A stretch of DNA of 64,000 bases from Piscicola geometra (Eukaryota > Annelida > Clitellata > Hirudinida > Piscicolidae): positions 9,743,147-9,807,146 of the forward strand of contig OX030955.1 in assembly GCA_943735955.1 (NCBI GenBank), written 5' to 3'. This document shows positions 13,806 through 24,546 of this stretch, one piece after another. Below the pieces are notes generated by a model, which was not told where the DNA came from, did no database searches, and saw only the letters and a list, made by a program, of their open reading frames with translations. The position numbers and the translations under genes were made by a program. Numbering within the stretch: the stretch's first letter is position 1; each line of letters begins with the position of its first letter.

Positions 13806-14410
13806 AATAAAATTCGAATTAACCCAACTTGATAGGTCGACTTATTCAAGTTGACTCCCAGGTCTAATTGAGACTGATGAGACGAAAGTTTAAATCAATT
13901 CAAATTTGAGATTTAGCTATAAATAGAGCATAGTCTATATTGATTTATCATCTCCCGAGAAGGACGGATGCCAGAAACAAATTTATCAATGTTTACAATC
14001 CCTTTCTACGTTCCATCTTAGGCAACTATTCATGCTTCATCTTAGGCAACTATGACCATGCTACACATCCAGGGTTACAACAGGCTTATCATTCGATTAT
14101 TAATTGTACTATTGCACATAATGAAACTGTAGTGCCTTATTTAAATAAATAAATAATAAATATATTTTTTCGGATGTTGAAAAAAAACAGCAAAACGTTA
14201 TCTCCCAACTTCTCAACTATTCTTTTAGAAATCAGTTCTTCAAATATTATAATTGAACGAAGCAACTTTCAGAAACGAAACCAACATACAAATGTGCTTA
14301 GAAGACGGATGCATGAATAGAAAATTGAAAAGAAAAAAATTATACATCGCAGAGCTGTGAATAAGCTCGTCCCATCTTAGGAACCGTTCATTTTCAGCAA
14401 CCTTCCCCTA

Positions 14411-15244
14411 CAGCTCCAAGAGAAAACATTTGAAAAGAGCCATAATGACATTGAGTCGTAGGTTTCAAATCAAAAAGATGAGCTTGTTGACACTCTTTCA
14501 CACGAGTAAAACGTTAAATGGGTCCTAAATGTGCGAAAATACTGTAAGTTACAGCCTGTAACCATTTGATTAGAGGCGTAAAAGGGTAGTGCTGGTGGGA
14601 TAGAGTTTAAAGGAAGTGGAGTGTGATATGATAGTGGTTGTGGTAGCGTGTAATGCCTTGACATCCAAAAAGAAGACAGACTTACAAAGTCAGTGAAGAA
14701 GGCCACAAGGAAATAATGACAAAACTCGCCATCTATTGAGTGCTTTATAAATCTACTTATTCTATTCACTTATCATTTAAAAACTTACGAACGATTGAAA
14801 CCCTGTAAAGACTTTCAAAAGACTGCCTACTACTGAGATGGTAATGATGATGGGGCTGATTTTATAATAAGAATGGGGTGATAATGATGTTGATGATGCC
14901 ACTTTTACATTATCCCATGAGCACTGCCTCATTTTTCCCGTCAATCTTTTTATCACTAATGCAAAAGAAAATATCTCAAACGTATCCTGCAGCCTCTCAA
15001 ACAATTTCTTTTAAACCTGACTTTGTAATAACAACATTTCTTATGTCATTCTCTTTCACGCCTTTTTGCAGTTTAAAACAATTTTTTTCGATGAAACCGT
15101 TTAATCAATTTTTAAAATTCAATTGAAAACTATGCATATATTCAAAAAATGAGCTCGTTAAGGCACTATTGACTGAACGAACAATTAAAGTCAATTAATC
15201 AAATTAATTATTCAATCAAGCGTCCAATTAGGCATGGAAAGGGA
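14411..15244. other. Intergenic, nothing recognised
   Basis: Between the nested transposon stack and the 3' end of the protease gene. Small open frames on both strands have no domain. The sequence just after the protease stop is AT-rich; no AATAAA signal was found close to it. Confidence 0.5.
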
Positions 15245-17343
15245 CTATTTAGGGGCAACAGAGTCAATCCACTGGTTGAAGTGGGTGATTCTCGAATAGA
15301 CTGACGGGTAAGATGTGTTGCAGCCTCCTCTACCCCATGAAGTAGCTCCGACCAACTCCCATTGCTGGGGGGCAAATTCACATGCGAACGGACCACCACT
15401 GTCACCCTGTTGTGATTGATTGCTATTCATTCAGCCTCAAGATTTTAACTATACAAACACAATTGCACTAATCACACAAACACATTCACACCAACCATAC
15501 AAATACATCACACAATTAAACCTACGTTGCAAGCTCCAACTCTTAGTGAGGGAACGTCGTGGACACAAACGTGACCGTCATTTATGCTCGACCCCCAAAT
15601 TTTCTTACAGTCTAGGTTCGTAATGGCGCCAATTCTCGCCTCCAAGAGAGTGGGTGGTTGGACTGGGGCTGAGTTGGTTTGTTCAGTGTGTCTTCGCTTG
15701 CAAATATTTTTACTTAATTCATAAAATACTTTTATAAAATCTGTAACTCTGAAATGTATTACATAAAAAGCGAAAACACTATTTTGCTTCTTTTTGCCTA
15801 TAAATTCATTACATTTTCTCTTCAACTTTTTCCGTTTTCCCCCAGTTCCTCCACTTACTTCCGTCTCTTCCCCATCCAGTGATGAAGCATTTCTTTCCAA
15901 CTTCGTCAGTCCTCTTGGTTCTCTTGATGTACTTGATGTTCACCTTCCCTGTTGTTTCCCTAATAGGCTCATCCCATGTAATGACGCCGATGTCGTTCGG
16001 AAAGCCGAGAAAGCCGATTCCTACGTATTGGGGGTGCTGGTTGGGAAGATGAAAGCCAATCATCACACGTTTTTGTGTATACAAAGTTTCTTTATCTCGT
16101 TATTTTTTTTGACAAATAAATTTGGACTCAATAAATGATATTTATATTATCGAAGCTTTAGAGTTAATTTTATAATATGAATTAATCATTTTCCCATTTA
16201 TTCTTGCTGACTTTGGTGGCAGTTTTGATTTGTCTTTTAACGCAGTCTCCCTTGGAGCAGTCGAAAGTCTTGTTCGTGGTTCCAGCGACGATGCTGTAAG
16301 TGTCCCTGTATTTGTGAAAAGGAACTTGTTTGAAAATGTAAAAGTCTTTGAGGATTGGTGAGTCAAATGGAAAGGTAAATGTAATAATAGGTTTGAAGGA
16401 CTGTTGTAATGGAGAGGAATGCGTGGATGTGTTAAAGTTTTTTTAATGAATTTGTCACCACCAACATCACCCACAGCCAAACCCCATCTGACAAAAACAA
16501 AACCAATACCAAAGCCAACACTGACTAAGAACACTACCATTTAATACGCCAAGCAAAACAAAAAAAGACAAAGATCACCCACGCAGGTGCTTCGATGCAG
16601 TGAGCGGCTGTAACGGCATGAGTGGGTCCCACAATCGAAGCACCGCAAGTGAACTGTGGAAGGAGGGTTGTGCTTGGAGCCAGTGTTGTCGAATGATGGG
16701 TCAAAAAGAGACAATGCTTGTTGATGAGATGATGGTGGTTAAAAGAGAAAAGGTGTTTTGAAGTGAAAAGGATTTGTTTAAAAAATAAGTAATAACTAAT
16801 TAATTATATGAAAAAGGCAAATAATAAATCAAGAGAGCTCAGAATCCAACATTCAATGATGAAATTTTCTCAAAGTTCTCCTTTAATATTCTAGTTTCCC
16901 AATCAACCGTCTTTCCTATCCCCTTTTCTCCCCCTTCTCTTCCTCAAATCGATATAATTTTTTTCTCTCGCCTTTTCCAATTCCCACTCACCCTTCCGTT
17001 CCTGTAGAGGGCCAGTTGCCATGGATACGCACCATCTTTCGCCACGACACCGTTGACGATGTGCTGAGTTGGGTCAGCGGAAGCTGGAAAAGAAAAGTGT
17101 AAAATATAATAAAATATTGATAAATGAGATAATGAAAAAAATTAAAATAAATAGCGAAAAAGGTTTCAAAGGGAAAAAGAGAGAAATGGGAGAGTGGGGA
17201 GAGAAGAATAAAAGGAGCAGAAGAAGCGATAATTGATAGAACATTGAGGGATGTTGAGAAACCTTGGCTGAGAAACTGTTGTAATATTAAGCGGCAATCA
17301 ACTCACCCAGAGACAACAGGCATAGAGCAATGAAGATTCTCAT
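15245..17343 (-). CDS. Secreted chymotrypsin-fold serine protease (S1A), 7 exons, 258 aa
   Basis: Joining exons in phase gives a complete 258-residue S1A protease: 17343-17307, 17083-16992, 16653-16583, 16305-16212, 16036-15859, 15668-15526 and 15406-15245, all with GT-AG borders. The order is a signal peptide (MRIFIALCLLSL), a very short propeptide, the mature start IVNG, PWQ, TAAHC (catalytic His), NDIGVI (catalytic Asp), GWG, and CNGDSGGP (catalytic Ser). Paired cysteines are as in the family. Two features are odd. The residue before IVNG is His rather than Arg/Lys. The primary pocket positions read Gly189, Gly216 and Ser226 by alignment, so trypsin specificity is unlikely and an elastase/chymotrypsin-like choice of small or hydrophobic residues is inferred. 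A mirror-image copy lies at 19654-21447. The likely role is extracellular digestion or defence. Confidence 0.9.
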
Positions 17344-17379
17344 CTTGAATCGAGCGATGTTTTGTGGTCTTGCTTCTCG

Positions 17380-17387
17380 TATTTAAA
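17380..17387 (-). promoter_or_regulatory. TATA-like box of the protease gene
   Basis: TTTAAATA on the minus strand, about 40 bases upstream of the ATG. Just upstream is TTGATAAG, a GATA-factor-type site often seen in invertebrate gut genes. In the mirror pseudogene the TATA position reads TTTAATTC, i.e. degraded. Confidence 0.5.
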
Positions 17388-17937
17388 GACATTCTTATCA
17401 ATAAGGTCTGTGAATGTGACAAGTTGAGGTCCGAAGGTTTGCAGGATTGAAACCACTTGAAAAATTTAATCTTTTTTATGACGTAAAATGTGTGCTAGTT
17501 TTCATCAGAATTTTTTGAGTATGAGGTTGACAATCGTTATGATGATAATGAAACAATGGTTGTGAAAATAATTGATAAACTTTGATAACAGCTTTTAATT
17601 TCATCCTTTGCTTTCTGAGGCTCTTAGTTATATGAAATTATATTGATTTTCAACGTGTTCCGACAAAATATGCAGAAGATTACGCGGAAAATTTGAATAT
17701 AAACTGTGGGCCAAAAAAACATGCCATTGTATATTTGGAAAATGTAATTCGATTTTCAAATTATTTTCACTGATTGACTGATAAATGAATGAAAAACAAA
17801 ATGGTATGGAAATTATAATTCTGTGTTTTGAAAATATTCTAGAGTTTCATAACTCCATTACTCGTTCAGAATGCATCAGTTTTTGTTTTAAAGCTTATGA
17901 TCTCAAAAACCCACGTTTCCCCCTAATTTAACTCAGT

Positions 17938-17982
17938 ATCAATCAAATAGATTTCTATAGCGCTCTTTCTTCAAATTCAAGA
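17938..17982 (-). repeat. L2-type LINE/SINE 3' tail fragment
   Basis: On the minus strand this reads TTCAAATTTGAAG-like sequence, then AGAGCGCTATAGAAAT and a short TGAT tail. It is the same 3' end as at 22100-22158 and 33310-33360. Confidence 0.75.
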
Positions 17983-18329
17983 CCACAAACATTTTTTTTC
18001 CTATGTTTTTAGAAAAATTATTATCATATTATCTCTAAGTTCTCAATTATCATACTCTTATCATCACCGCTTCTTCGAAAGACACTCAACTAACAGTGGC
18101 CCAGGAGTTGAACAGAATAAAATAGAAAGTTTTTATCAAGTTTTTATCAAATTTGAGTAATTCTTTTCAAAATTATTGTTTCATTATCATTAAAACTAAA
18201 GCTGTTCCACGAATTAAAAATTTTAATTGAAAGCAATTGTCATACATCATTTTTAAGCCAGTTACTCAAGCAAAAAAGTAATCCACATATGAAAAAATAA
18301 AAACGAATCCATAAATAATAAAAAATGCA

Positions 18330-18606
18330 ATTGGCACACATCTTTTTTGAGCCAATTATTCGAGCAAACAAGTTTTTTAACATTTGTTGGTTCTAAAGAG
18401 ACTCTTTTCTTGCTAACTCAGTGTCCTGAAAAGCTGAATAGACGTTCACATGGAACTGTACTTGCAGGAGATGACAAGTACTTTCTTGCCAGTTTTGCAA
18501 GATCCGGATATGCCCCTTCGCGTTGTTGCCACCAATCAAGAGAACAACTTTCAAAGCCTACTTCAGATTCTTTTCTAAAACGTTTAATGGTTGATTTAGT
18601 AATCAT
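18330..18606 (-). pseudogene. hAT C transposase, C-terminal fragment
   Basis: The minus-strand translation gives WWQQREGAYPDLAKLARKYL followed by SSPASTVPCERLFS, the classic hAT dimerisation motif. After a stop/frameshift it continues with EPTNVKKLVCSNNWL, matching the family's usual C-terminus. Only the last roughly 90 residues remain; catalytic residues are absent. Confidence 0.85.
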
Positions 18607-19130
18607 TGAGGTATCTTAATCTTCAGAATCTGAAGTTACATATGTCTGTAGTCTTTTGTTTAGTGAATGCTATCTAGATTTTGAAGTTTTTTTACTTCTT
18701 ATAGTTTCTTTAACGTATTTTTGAAAAAAAAAATTAATTTTTAAATCGGGGGTTTTGGCAAGAAATTTGGTGTGTGAAAAGAATGACATAAGCTGGATCA
18801 TCTTTTGAAGGGCGTATTTCAATCAATCAATCAAATAGATTTCTATAGCGCTCTTTCTTCAAATTCAAATGGATTTAGTAATCATTGAGGTATTCTCATC
18901 TACAAAATCTAAAGTTACATACGTCTGTAGTCTTTTGTTTGGGGAAGGCTGTATAGTTTTTGAAGTTTTCTTTACTTCTTATAGTTTCTTTAACGTATTT
19001 TTGAAAAAATGTTACATTTTTAAATCGGGGGTCTAATAATTGGGCAATTCTTGACTATTGGATATTCTGATTATTCATTTGCTACTCCAATTTGGCAAGA
19101 AATTTGGTGTGTGAAACGAATGACATAAGC
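18592..19130. repeat. Internal direct duplication in hAT C with L2 tail between
   Basis: The segment from about 18592 to 18815 is repeated at about 18870-19130 (shared starts near GATTTAGTAATCATTGAGG, shared CTTATAGTTTCTTTAACGT and AAATCGGGGGT). Between the two lies a minus-strand L2-type 3' tail at 18821-18869. Confidence 0.85.
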
Positions 19131-19653
19131 TTCTGAAGTGCGTATTTCTTGTGTAAAGTGACAATTTGCAAGTAACACTATTGAAAATTCCAAGTATTTT
19201 TTACCCCTTAGAAGCTCTGTTGCAAATCTTTAAGAAATGAAAAGTTTTTTGATGAAATGCAATTTTTCCCATTCGTTTGTCGAGAGTAATTTAGTAGTGT
19301 TTGTGTTCACTTGCTGATAATGTAACCAAAACAGCAAAAAAATGTTCAGTTTAGATAAGTTTAAATGTATTAAATTTTTTTAATGGGTTACTTTTTAAAA
19401 ATGCGTTAATTTTTTAAAAATTCGTTACAATATTTAACAGCGTTAAAAGTTTTAAAGTCGTTAATTGATTAACGCGATAATCGAATGTTAACGTAGATGA
19501 AAGCACAGCTCTAATTAAAATTATTGCTTCAAAATAAGATTAAAATTTTCAAGACCAAACTATCGGGTCTCAATGTGTCACATTGACAGACCTTATCACC
19601 AAGAATGTCTTTTAATTCGAAAAGCAAGACCGCAAAACATCGCTCGAATCAAG

Positions 19654-21447
19654 ATGAGAATCTTCATTGCTCTATGCCTGTTGTCTCTGGGTGAGTTGCT
19701 TGTCGTTTAATATTAAAACAGTTTCTCAGCCAAGGTTTCTCAACATCCTTCAATGTCTTCAAAATATCTCACTTCTTTTGCTTCTCTCATTCTTCCATCT
19801 CCCATTTCTCTCTTTTTCTCTTTATTTTATTATTAATTTCTCCAATCTCCGATCTTTGATTTTTCTTTTTTTAAATGTTTAGTTTATCAGTTTTTCAACA
19901 ACTTCCTTTCATTTCAAAACATTTCTCTTCTCCTACAACCACTATCCTCCCGTTAACAAGCATCGCATCTTTTTGCCCCATCATTCGACCACACTGGCTC
20001 CAAGCACAACCCTCCTTCCACAGTTCACTTGCGGTGCTTCAATTTTGGGAACCACTCATGCCGTTACAGCCGCTCACTGCATCGAATCACCCGCGTGAGT
20101 GTCCTTTGTCGTTGTGGTTTTATGGTTCGTAGTGTTTTTTGTAGTCAGTTTTAAGGTTCATGTTTTTTGGAGATTAAAGATAGTTTGGTGGTTTTTGTGG
20201 GTGATGTTGGTGGTGATGTTGATGTTAAAGCTGTCAAATTCAAAAAAATTAAATTATTACATTCACTTATTTTTCTTCACTACAACAGTCCCTCGAACTA
20301 GTTTCCTATTTACCTTCCCACCAATCCTCAAACACCTTTATGCTTAATAATTTTTTTCTCCACAACTACAGACAAAGTTACAGCATTGTCGCAGGAACCA
20401 CAAAAAAGACTTTTGACTGCTCCTAAGACAACTGTGTTAAGAGACAAATCAAAACTAAAGTCAAAGTCAAAGTCAGTAAAAATTACTAGAAAAATGATCA
20501 ACTCATAAAAAAAATAACTATAATATTTGTCATTTTTTTACATTTATTTTTTTTAAACCCAACGCCCTTTATAACTTTTCTATAAACAAAAAAGATTAAA
20601 GCTTCATCTCCCGCACACAGCATCCCCTATACGCAGGAATCGGTGCTCTCAGCTATCCAAAAGACATCGGCATAATCACATGGAATGAGCCCATTAGGGA
20701 AACAACAGGAAAAGTAAACATCAAGTACATCAAGAGAACCAAAAGAACTGACGAAATTGAAACGAAATGCTTCATCACTGGATGGGGGAGAGACGGAAGT
20801 AAGTGGAAGAAAGGGGAAAAAACAGATGTAAGTGCAGAAAACTTGTGAAAAATAAAAAAAGTTAAATAGAAAAATTTAACTGATTGAATTATGAAAACTA
20901 GCAAAAAGTTTTTCTCTTAGTACTCAATACATTTCAGAATTACAGACATTTTAAAGTATTTTTAAGTAAGCAAAAACACACTAAACAAATCTATTCAGCC
21001 CCTGTCCAACCATCCACTCTTCTTGAGGCAAGGATTGGTGCCATAACGAACAAAGACTGCGAGAAAATCTGGCAAGGAAGAATCAATAACGGCCACGTGT
21101 GCCTTCACGACGTTCTTGACAAGAGAGTCGGAGCTTGCAACGAGGGTGTTTGTGTGGTCAGTGTGATTGTGTTTGTGGGGAGTAAGTGTAAATGTGTTTG
21201 TGTGGTTGTGTAATTGTGATTATGTTGTTAAAATCTAGAGGAGGAATGACTAAAAATTGACTTCGATTGAACCCCAACTCAACAGGGTGACAGTGGTGGT
21301 CCGTTTGCATGTGAATTTGCCCCCCAGCAATGGGAGTTGGTCGGAGCTACTTCATGGGGTAATGCAGGCTGCAACACATCTTATCCGTCAGTCTATTCGA
21401 GAATCAGCCACTTAAAACAATTTATCGACTACGTTTCCCGTAAATAG
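19654..21447 (+). pseudogene. Serine protease pseudogene, mirror copy of 15245-17343
   Basis: Homologous exons are found at 19654-19690 (signal peptide), 20024-20094 (TAAHC), 20372-about 20465, 20621-20798 (DIGIITW), 20999-21141 and 21286-21447 (GDSGGP). Exon lengths of 37, 71, 178, 143 and 162 are identical to the intact gene. Three lesions mark it as dead or dying: the exon with the propeptide and IVNG is absent from 19691-20023; exon 4 has an in-frame TAA at 20424-20426; and the donor after the 143-bp exon reads GA instead of GT (21142-21143). The His, Asp and Ser motifs themselves are intact, so inactivation is fairly recent. Expression as a truncated product cannot be excluded. Confidence 0.88.
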
Positions 21448-21784
21448 GTCCTTTCCATGACTAAGTCGACGCTTAATTGAAATAATAGGGTTAATGGACT
21501 GTAATTGGTCGCTCAATCAATTGTGTCTTAACGAATTCATTTTTTTGAATGATAACTATATTTATCCATATATTAACAGTTGTCTTTTCTTTAATACTTG
21601 ACCATATGGTTTTCTTGGATAAAACTAGAGCATTGTGTTAAGCCTTCTTCCCTCTTTCCTAAAACTGACACCTTGAGTTTAAAATCTTGCAAGCCAAAAC
21701 TTATGCTTTTAAAGCTGTAATTAAACAAAGGAATAAAGCGGAAAAACAAATCGGGTTTAATAGACATGAATTAAACTCAAAAGA
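21448..21784. other. Intergenic, nothing recognised
   Basis: AT-rich 3' flank of the protease pseudogene. No repeat ends or coding signals are seen. Confidence 0.5.
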
Positions 21785-22158
21785 ACTAGTGGCCGAGTGG
21801 TTAATGACTCGCAGCTCATAACCTAGTCTTGGGCTCGTTTTCCACTAAAAGTTAGATCAATAACTTTTTTTATTTCCAGTTTTGTCCCAATCTTGGCACT
21901 TTTTCTAGTTTCGTTTTCTTCCCGTTGGTCATCAGAATTGTAATTCCCGATTTGACCCGTTTTCTAAACTTTTTGACCCAGTCTCGAACCATTTCCAAAC
22001 TTCAAAATTCTTTTGTGATACTGTCCCAAGGTCTTTTCACAAGGTAGCACATTTTTTACTTTCAAACTTCGGCCCTATGAAGCTCTAGGATCAATGAGCG
22101 CTCTTGAATTTGAGGAAAGAGCGCTATAGAAATTGATTTGATTGATTGATTGATTGAT
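21785..22158 (+). mobile_element. tRNA-derived SINE with L2-type 3' tail
   Basis: The head has an A-box-like TGGCCGAGTGG (21790-21800) as in Ser/Leu tRNAs and, 30 bases on, a weakened B box (GGGCTCGTTTTCC). About 250 bp of unrelated body follows. The 3' end is AGAGCGCTATAGAAATTGA followed by (TTGA)n, the same tail as the L2-type LINE fragment at 33310-33886. Head, body and LINE-like tail are the standard SINE layout, so it was probably mobilised by that LINE. Confidence 0.75.
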
Positions 22159-23044
22159 GAGCTATTTAGCCACTTGAATAAACCCCTCACTTACAGCAGT
22201 AACAGAGGCTTCTATGTCTTGAGAACATAATAAAATGATGGCTTTGCATATACTGCTTTACAAGCCAGAAGAAATATAAAAAATTAGAGAAAAAAATGTG
22301 TTTTGACTTTGTGTATTTACAGTTGGACTTTCCATGCGTGACTTTGTATATATTAACATGCCTGAATAAGCAAGAGCTGAACATTTTAATTAACACTTTA
22401 AATGCTTTTTTTAGAGCATGAAAAACAAATGTTCAAAATAACATAATGAAAACTTAAAAGTTGAACAACCTTAAAATTGAAGCCATTATCATCACCAATT
22501 TCAAGTTTAAGACATTTTCACGTTGTTTCCTAATCGCACAAATTGTTCTTTTTAAAATAAGACGTGTAATTCACATTCAGCTAAAGAAAACCTAATGTTA
22601 TAAAGTATGCAGAAATTCACGAAAATCGGGATGCTAGCAGTAAGTCCAAATGCTGGTAACATTTCAGTGAGAGCGTGAAAACAAGTCAAGTCTCTTGTAA
22701 CATAACACCATTCAACCAGATTATGTGAAGCAGTTTGTGTAATCGTTCGTATAAAAGAGGATTCCGCATAAGAAAAGTTTTACTGTATAACGGAGAGCAG
22801 GACAAAATGCCCATGTTAAGGAATTTGTAGTACTGCTTCTAAATGATGAAGAGATAAATAACAAAAAAAATTCATTAAATACTTCAATATCTTAGCTATG
22901 CTCACTATTATTTTCAATTTTCTAATTATACATTTTCTAGTTTGAAAAATGATTCTCCCGAAGGTATTTAAAAGGGCGTCTAACAACTTTTATTTCTTGA
23001 ACTTTATTTTTGATCATTTAAAGAAATTTAGCAATGAAAAAGAA
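22159..23044. other. Intergenic, nothing recognised
   Basis: AT-rich. One short minus-strand open frame (22187-22396) has no domain or splice context. Confidence 0.5.
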
Positions 23045-24546
23045 GAGACCGGAGCAAGATGACCTAGTTAACGATTTTTGTCGTTTTGTTGTTTTAATTT
23101 TAAAGATAAAAAACTTTTTTTTTTCATGAACTTTCATTTGTTATGATAAATATATCAACATTTACTTTAAAAATAGATATAACTAAGAATTAGTTTCATT
23201 TTTCTACAGCCCAACTAAATTTCCATCTTGCCCCAGCACCGAAGCAACACTGAAAAAATCTAAAATTTTAATCTTCTCAATATTTTAAATGGTTAAACAA
23301 ATTATAATTTTTTTTTAAATTTTGAAAATATAAAATTAAAGTTAATAAATTGTAATATCATGAAAATAGGATGAAATCTAGACATTATCTATAATTATCG
23401 TAATTATTTATAATTATCGTAATTATCTATAATTTACAGCATTAATTCTTTGCGGTAAATTCTTACTTTATATTAATTAACTAATGATTATGCAGCACAA
23501 AAGCTCTAGTATTATAATCATATTTGTTTCTGAAAATTCTGAAAAACGAGTTAAGATGACAAGCATGTCATCTTGCCCCGAACTGCTTAGTTACAAATTT
23601 TCTAATTATTGCTATGTAGGAAGTCAACAAATTGATAACCTGATGTTAATAGGTAGTATTATAAATAAACTAATAATAAATATATTTTTCAAACGAAATA
23701 TGTTATCTATTTCTGCAGCAAAGCTTATTTAAACGTGCATAAAAGTTATACCGTGACCACGGAAAACAATCCAAGCTTCACAACTAGAACAAAAATAGTG
23801 ATTTCAGCGTTTGCATACTATTACTTGACGAAAAGGAGGTAGGAGAGCCAGTATTGTTTATTTCATGCTTTTAACTGAAAATATAAGACATTTTTCATCT
23901 TGCCCGGCTTGTCCATTTTGCCCCGGTCTCCAATACACATATATCTTTCATAGTCTCTTTCTATCTATTACAGTTTTCATGCGTTCTTTTTTAAAAAATT
24001 TCAAAAAACATGTTAACATTTGGTTTATTAAATCCACTGACATGTCCTGCACTGGTTGGCTCTGGACACTTGATAGATATAACAGAGTGCCTTTTCAAAC
24101 ATTCGTTTAGCCAGTCTTTTCCAAATTTAAAGTTTTTTCTTTAAAAAGATGTGCAACGCCTATTTTTTCAGCAATATAAAAAGCCAGTTCTTGAAGTTCA
24201 GTTTTTTAAACCGATACAAACATTTTTTATTGTTTATTGTTTGTTGAATTGAAGCTGTTTCGAGATGACCATCTAATAGACACAAATGTCTGCCTATCGA
24301 TCCAGGCATTTTTTACTTGTTCTCTAATGATTTTTCAAAAAACTTCAATTATAAATTCTGCTTCCATTTTGCTTATTTTCTTTTCAACAACGTCATTAAT
24401 AGCATTCTTCAAGGCTATTATAGCCCTATGGTACTATATTAGTGCCATAGCTGACCCTATTGGTCTTTATCTTATAAGTGCTAACCATGAAAACCTGAAA
24501 TCATTGAAAATAAATTAATGAGATTAGATGTGGGCGTCTTGCACCG
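23045..24546 (-). mobile_element. pogo/Tigger-like transposon relic
   Basis: The edges look like diverged inverted repeats (CGGAGCAAGATGACC near 23050; CGGTGCAAGACGCCC reading in from about 24546). Copies of a GGGGCAAGATG-type motif recur inside at about 23225, 23570 and 23895. The minus strand carries remains of an N-terminal DNA-binding half of a pogo-type transposase (next entry). The DDE catalytic domain is missing. Exact ends and target duplication are uncertain. Confidence 0.55.
23900..24515 (-). pseudogene. pogo-type transposase remnant (CENP-B-like HTH region)
   Basis: In pieces across frameshifts and stops, the minus strand reads KTNRVSYG, then KMPGSIGRH, ELAFYIAEKIGV, and then a long block with DWLNECLKRHSVIS and PEPTSAGHVSGFNKPNV. 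These match the order and spacing seen in pogo/Tigger transposases (PSQ-type start, NPGxxGR, LA..IAE, DWL..F..RH..LS.R.PE.TS). It is clearly decayed. Identification rests on these motifs only. Confidence 0.7.

Larger units (their letters stand above)
8753..13866 (-). mobile_element. hAT transposon A, host of nested insertions
   Basis: The terminal inverted repeats are CAGACCTGGGAGTCGA at the left and TAGACCTGGGAGTCAA reading in from the right. They are flanked by an exact 8-bp target duplication ATTGAGAC (8745-8752 and 13867-13874), the hAT hallmark. Homologous uninterrupted sequence near 30229-30236 acts as an approximate empty site. A C-terminal transposase fragment is at 9070-9410. Most of the 5.1 kb is later insertions (a second hAT fragment and two LINEs). 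Confidence 0.88.
7535..14408 (-). mobile_element. Tc1/mariner-like TIR element, copy 3, heavily interrupted
   Basis: The ends are inverted repeats (left GGGCAAGGATGCACAAGATGG; the right end read inward is GGGGAAGGTTGCTGAAAATG) flanked by TA on both sides (7533-7534 and 14409-14410). Its own sequence, about 1.1 kb in total, survives in three pieces (about 7535-7706, 8366-8752 and 13867-14408). These match, in reverse, the copies at 29592-30823 and 39556-41821. The rest is inserted DNA. No transposase is recognised, so it looks non-autonomous; TA target duplication suggests the Tc1/mariner/pogo group. Confidence 0.75.
18197..19513 (-). mobile_element. hAT transposon C between the protease copies
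   Basis: The ends are TAAAGCTGTTCC (left) and TAGAGCTGTGCT (reading in from the right), flanked by 8-bp target duplications ATTAAAAC (18189-18196) and ATTAAAAT (19514-19521), 7 of 8 matching. It contains a hAT C-terminal transposase fragment and an internal duplication of about 220 bp separated by an L2-type tail. A second, partial copy surrounds hAT D at 25880-28429. Confidence 0.82.

Noticed and set aside
15508..15900. 130-codon minus-strand frame as a separate gene
   Set aside because: It is intron 5 plus exon 6 of the protease read through; splice sites and the mirror copy show the true exons.
21785..21850. Functional tRNA-Ser gene
   Set aside because: The A box is good but the B box is broken, arms do not pair convincingly, and it is followed by a SINE body and tail.
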